Assembly (NCBI GenBank): GCA_030674185.1
Contig: JAPXFY010000016.1
Location: 48,900,250-48,964,249 of the forward strand
DNA: 64,000 bases
From: Monoplex corrugatus
Taxonomy: Eukaryota; Mollusca; Gastropoda; Littorinimorpha; Ranellidae
Direction: 5' to 3'
Part shown: in pieces, positions 1-64,000 of the stretch
Numbering within the stretch: position 1 is the stretch's first letter
Layout of the letters: every line of letters starts with the position of its first letter
The notes under the pieces: model-generated
The model's database searches: none
Told to the model about the DNA's origin: nothing
The model's input: the letters and a program-made list of their open reading frames with translations, nothing else
Made by a program: the position numbers and the translations under genes

Positions 1-65
1 TCAACCTGTCTCAAGGTTGTGCCGTTTGCTGTTATTTTGCATGAGGGGATTTCATGCGTGCAAAA

Positions 66-258
66 ATGTTTAAAACAACAAACAAAAACTATCTACCAAC
101 TGCAAAAACTTAACCCTTAGATTCCTTCATCCTATCCACCAGCTTCCTATAGGAAGCTGGTGGATAGCGTGAGGGAGTCAAAGGTTTAAGTTTCTGCTTT
201 GCTAGCATGGTTGACAATGCAGGATGCTGGTGGACAGGATGCAGGAGTCAAAGGGTTG
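66..258. repeat. Hairpin MITE copy 1 (TTAA/CCCTTTGACTCC family), degraded ends
   Basis: Contains the inner palindrome (ATCCACCAGCTTCC / GGAAGCTGGTGGAT), the GCTTTGCTAGCATGGTTGAC arm and the right end GGAGTCAAAGGGTT, here followed by GA instead of AA. The left end is eroded. Same family as 23652-23844 and 30710-30901. Confidence 0.75.
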
Positions 259-1260
259 ATATGCACACACCCGTTTGATGTTCTGTGTGCATCTCCACAT
301 GATGGGAGTTCAAGCACAAGCAGGTGTGCACACATATTGACCTGGAACCAGGCACTGGCTAGCAGAATCAAACTCAGTGGATCAGACCATCCTATTGAAT
401 GTCTGACAACTTACAAAAGATTGTCAAAAGCTGTAGTTATCTTTGCTGTTTTCGCTGCTGCTGCTATCTATGTACTGCTTATTGTGTAAAACCTGAGTTT
501 ATAGTAATTTTCTGGATATTCTTTTTTATGTTTAGGACCATAATAAAATCGGTTAGTGAATAATTTCTTGAATTTATGAATAAAAGCAAAATTGTACATG
601 ATAAACAAACTCTGAAACAAAAGAAAACTGCAAACTAACCAGCACAAGATCTGATGAACATTGGTACTATTGTACTTGTTTATTTAATAAAATTGTGAAC
701 GGTGCAAGAAGTTATATACTGAACGGTGCTTGCAGTTATATAATCTACGTCAAAATGTAAACCTGCAACACCATCAAATAAACAAGTTTCATATCAACTT
801 AACTATTTGAACGGTCGTGTGCCTGAAAATAGCAAATGCACCATCTTGTATTAAGAATATAAATAATATATGAGCAAACGGTTTTGTAGATTTAATATCT
901 GTATTTTTCAGTTATTTAATAACCATTACGAGTCAAATGGATACTCTGGCAGAAGATGCAAATGAGATAATTTTTTAAGGGAATGCGTACTATGATCGAA
1001 TGTACGTGACTGCTGTTCAAAAGGCCGACCTTCTGCATTAATTTGTGGGGAGTAAGCTTGGCTCTGTACTGACGTAACGATGTATATCAGTTGTTTTGCT
1101 TTAAAAAGCATAATCAAGTACATTTTCAAACAAGATGCCATGCTTTACTTCGTAGCCTGATTAATTATAGGCCCTATCATTTAATCTTCAATGACAGTGG
1201 CGAAAATCGAGAATCGACACATCACAATCGAGGAAACCCTGTTGTTTTACCATATATGGA
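259..1260. other. Upstream noncoding sequence
   Basis: AT-rich sequence. No coding exon, RNA gene or recognisable transposon is seen. Short imperfect repeats such as AACGGTGC..GTTATAT (about 700-745) occur. Confidence 0.5.
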
Positions 1261-1525
1261 ACATATTTCCGTAATGACGTCACGAGTTTGTGACTGGTCC
1301 AAGGCCTCCGGAAGCTAAGAGTGGAGCAGGAAAGCAGACGTCTCTGTACTGTACAAACAAAAACCAGCCGAAGTCGATAAAAGATGCAACAAATGATTAG
1401 ATAGATTTTGTTATCGAAACACAAAATGGTACATTGTGGTATATGAGCGTATTGTGTGTCTTTTAGTGTTCTTTTGAAGCAGGGAGAAACAACGTAGTGT
1501 GTGTGTGTGGGCGAGTTAAGCAGCC
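1261..1525 (+). promoter_or_regulatory. Probable proximal promoter and 5' UTR of the myosin gene
   Basis: A full cAMP-response-element palindrome TGACGTCA lies at 1275-1282, followed by a relatively GC-richer stretch (1290-1380) and then about 150 bp leading to the ATG/donor at 1526-1530. No clear TATA box is seen at a fixed distance. The assignment rests on position and the CRE; the transcription start is not determined. Confidence 0.35.
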
Positions 1526-63988
<62,463 letters not shown>

Positions 63989-64000
63989 GTGAGTATATTC

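Overview
Eukaryotic genomic DNA. The organism is most likely a lophotrochozoan and probably a marine mollusc; this is inferred from the very high density of (TG)n/(AC)n tracts, tRNA-headed SINEs, CR1/L2-like LINEs with GCGCTATATAAAT(ATT)n tails and many DNA transposons in long introns. I cannot name a species.

The one host gene I can support is a plus-strand long-tailed class I myosin of the Ie/If type. I placed 20 coding exons between 1526 and 63988. They join with consistent phase into 772 codons without a stop: an ATG-only first coding exon (1526-1528), the motor domain (exons 2-18; P-loop in exon 5, switch I in exon 6, switch II in exon 12), one IQ motif (exon 19) and the start of the TH1 lipid-binding tail (exon 20). 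The remaining TH1, proline-rich TH2 and SH3 exons should lie beyond 64000. Bases 1-1525 hold the upstream region, with a CRE palindrome about 250 bp before the start codon.

The rest is intron filled with repeats. Intron 1 (1529-9688): degenerate LINEs, SINEs, microsatellites and a 5'-truncated CR1/L2-like LINE. Intron 2 (9818-21981): a 2.8-kb minisatellite of about 50 bp units, paired AC/TG arrays, an LTR-retrotransposon remnant and a second LINE copy in inverted orientation. Intron 3 (22072-30942): SINEs, very long TG/AC arrays, a LINE tail, a Penelope-like fragment and a TTAA-flanked hairpin element ending 41 bp before exon 4. Introns 4-19 carry a nearly complete piggyBac (39355-41612), a mariner with perfect 28-bp ends (44792-46127), two piggyBac deletion derivatives (53059-54574, 57007-57695), small TIR elements, and minisatellites including a 3.6-kb array of 40-bp units before exon 20.

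The most interesting themes are: a piggyBac-type family present at several stages of decay (near-complete, internally deleted, hairpin MITE, and MITE arms amplified into minisatellites) inside one gene; intronic tandem repeats that reproduce the splice acceptor and first bases of exons 7 and 9; and microsatellites carried in retroelement 3' regions. I found no unmistakable new system.
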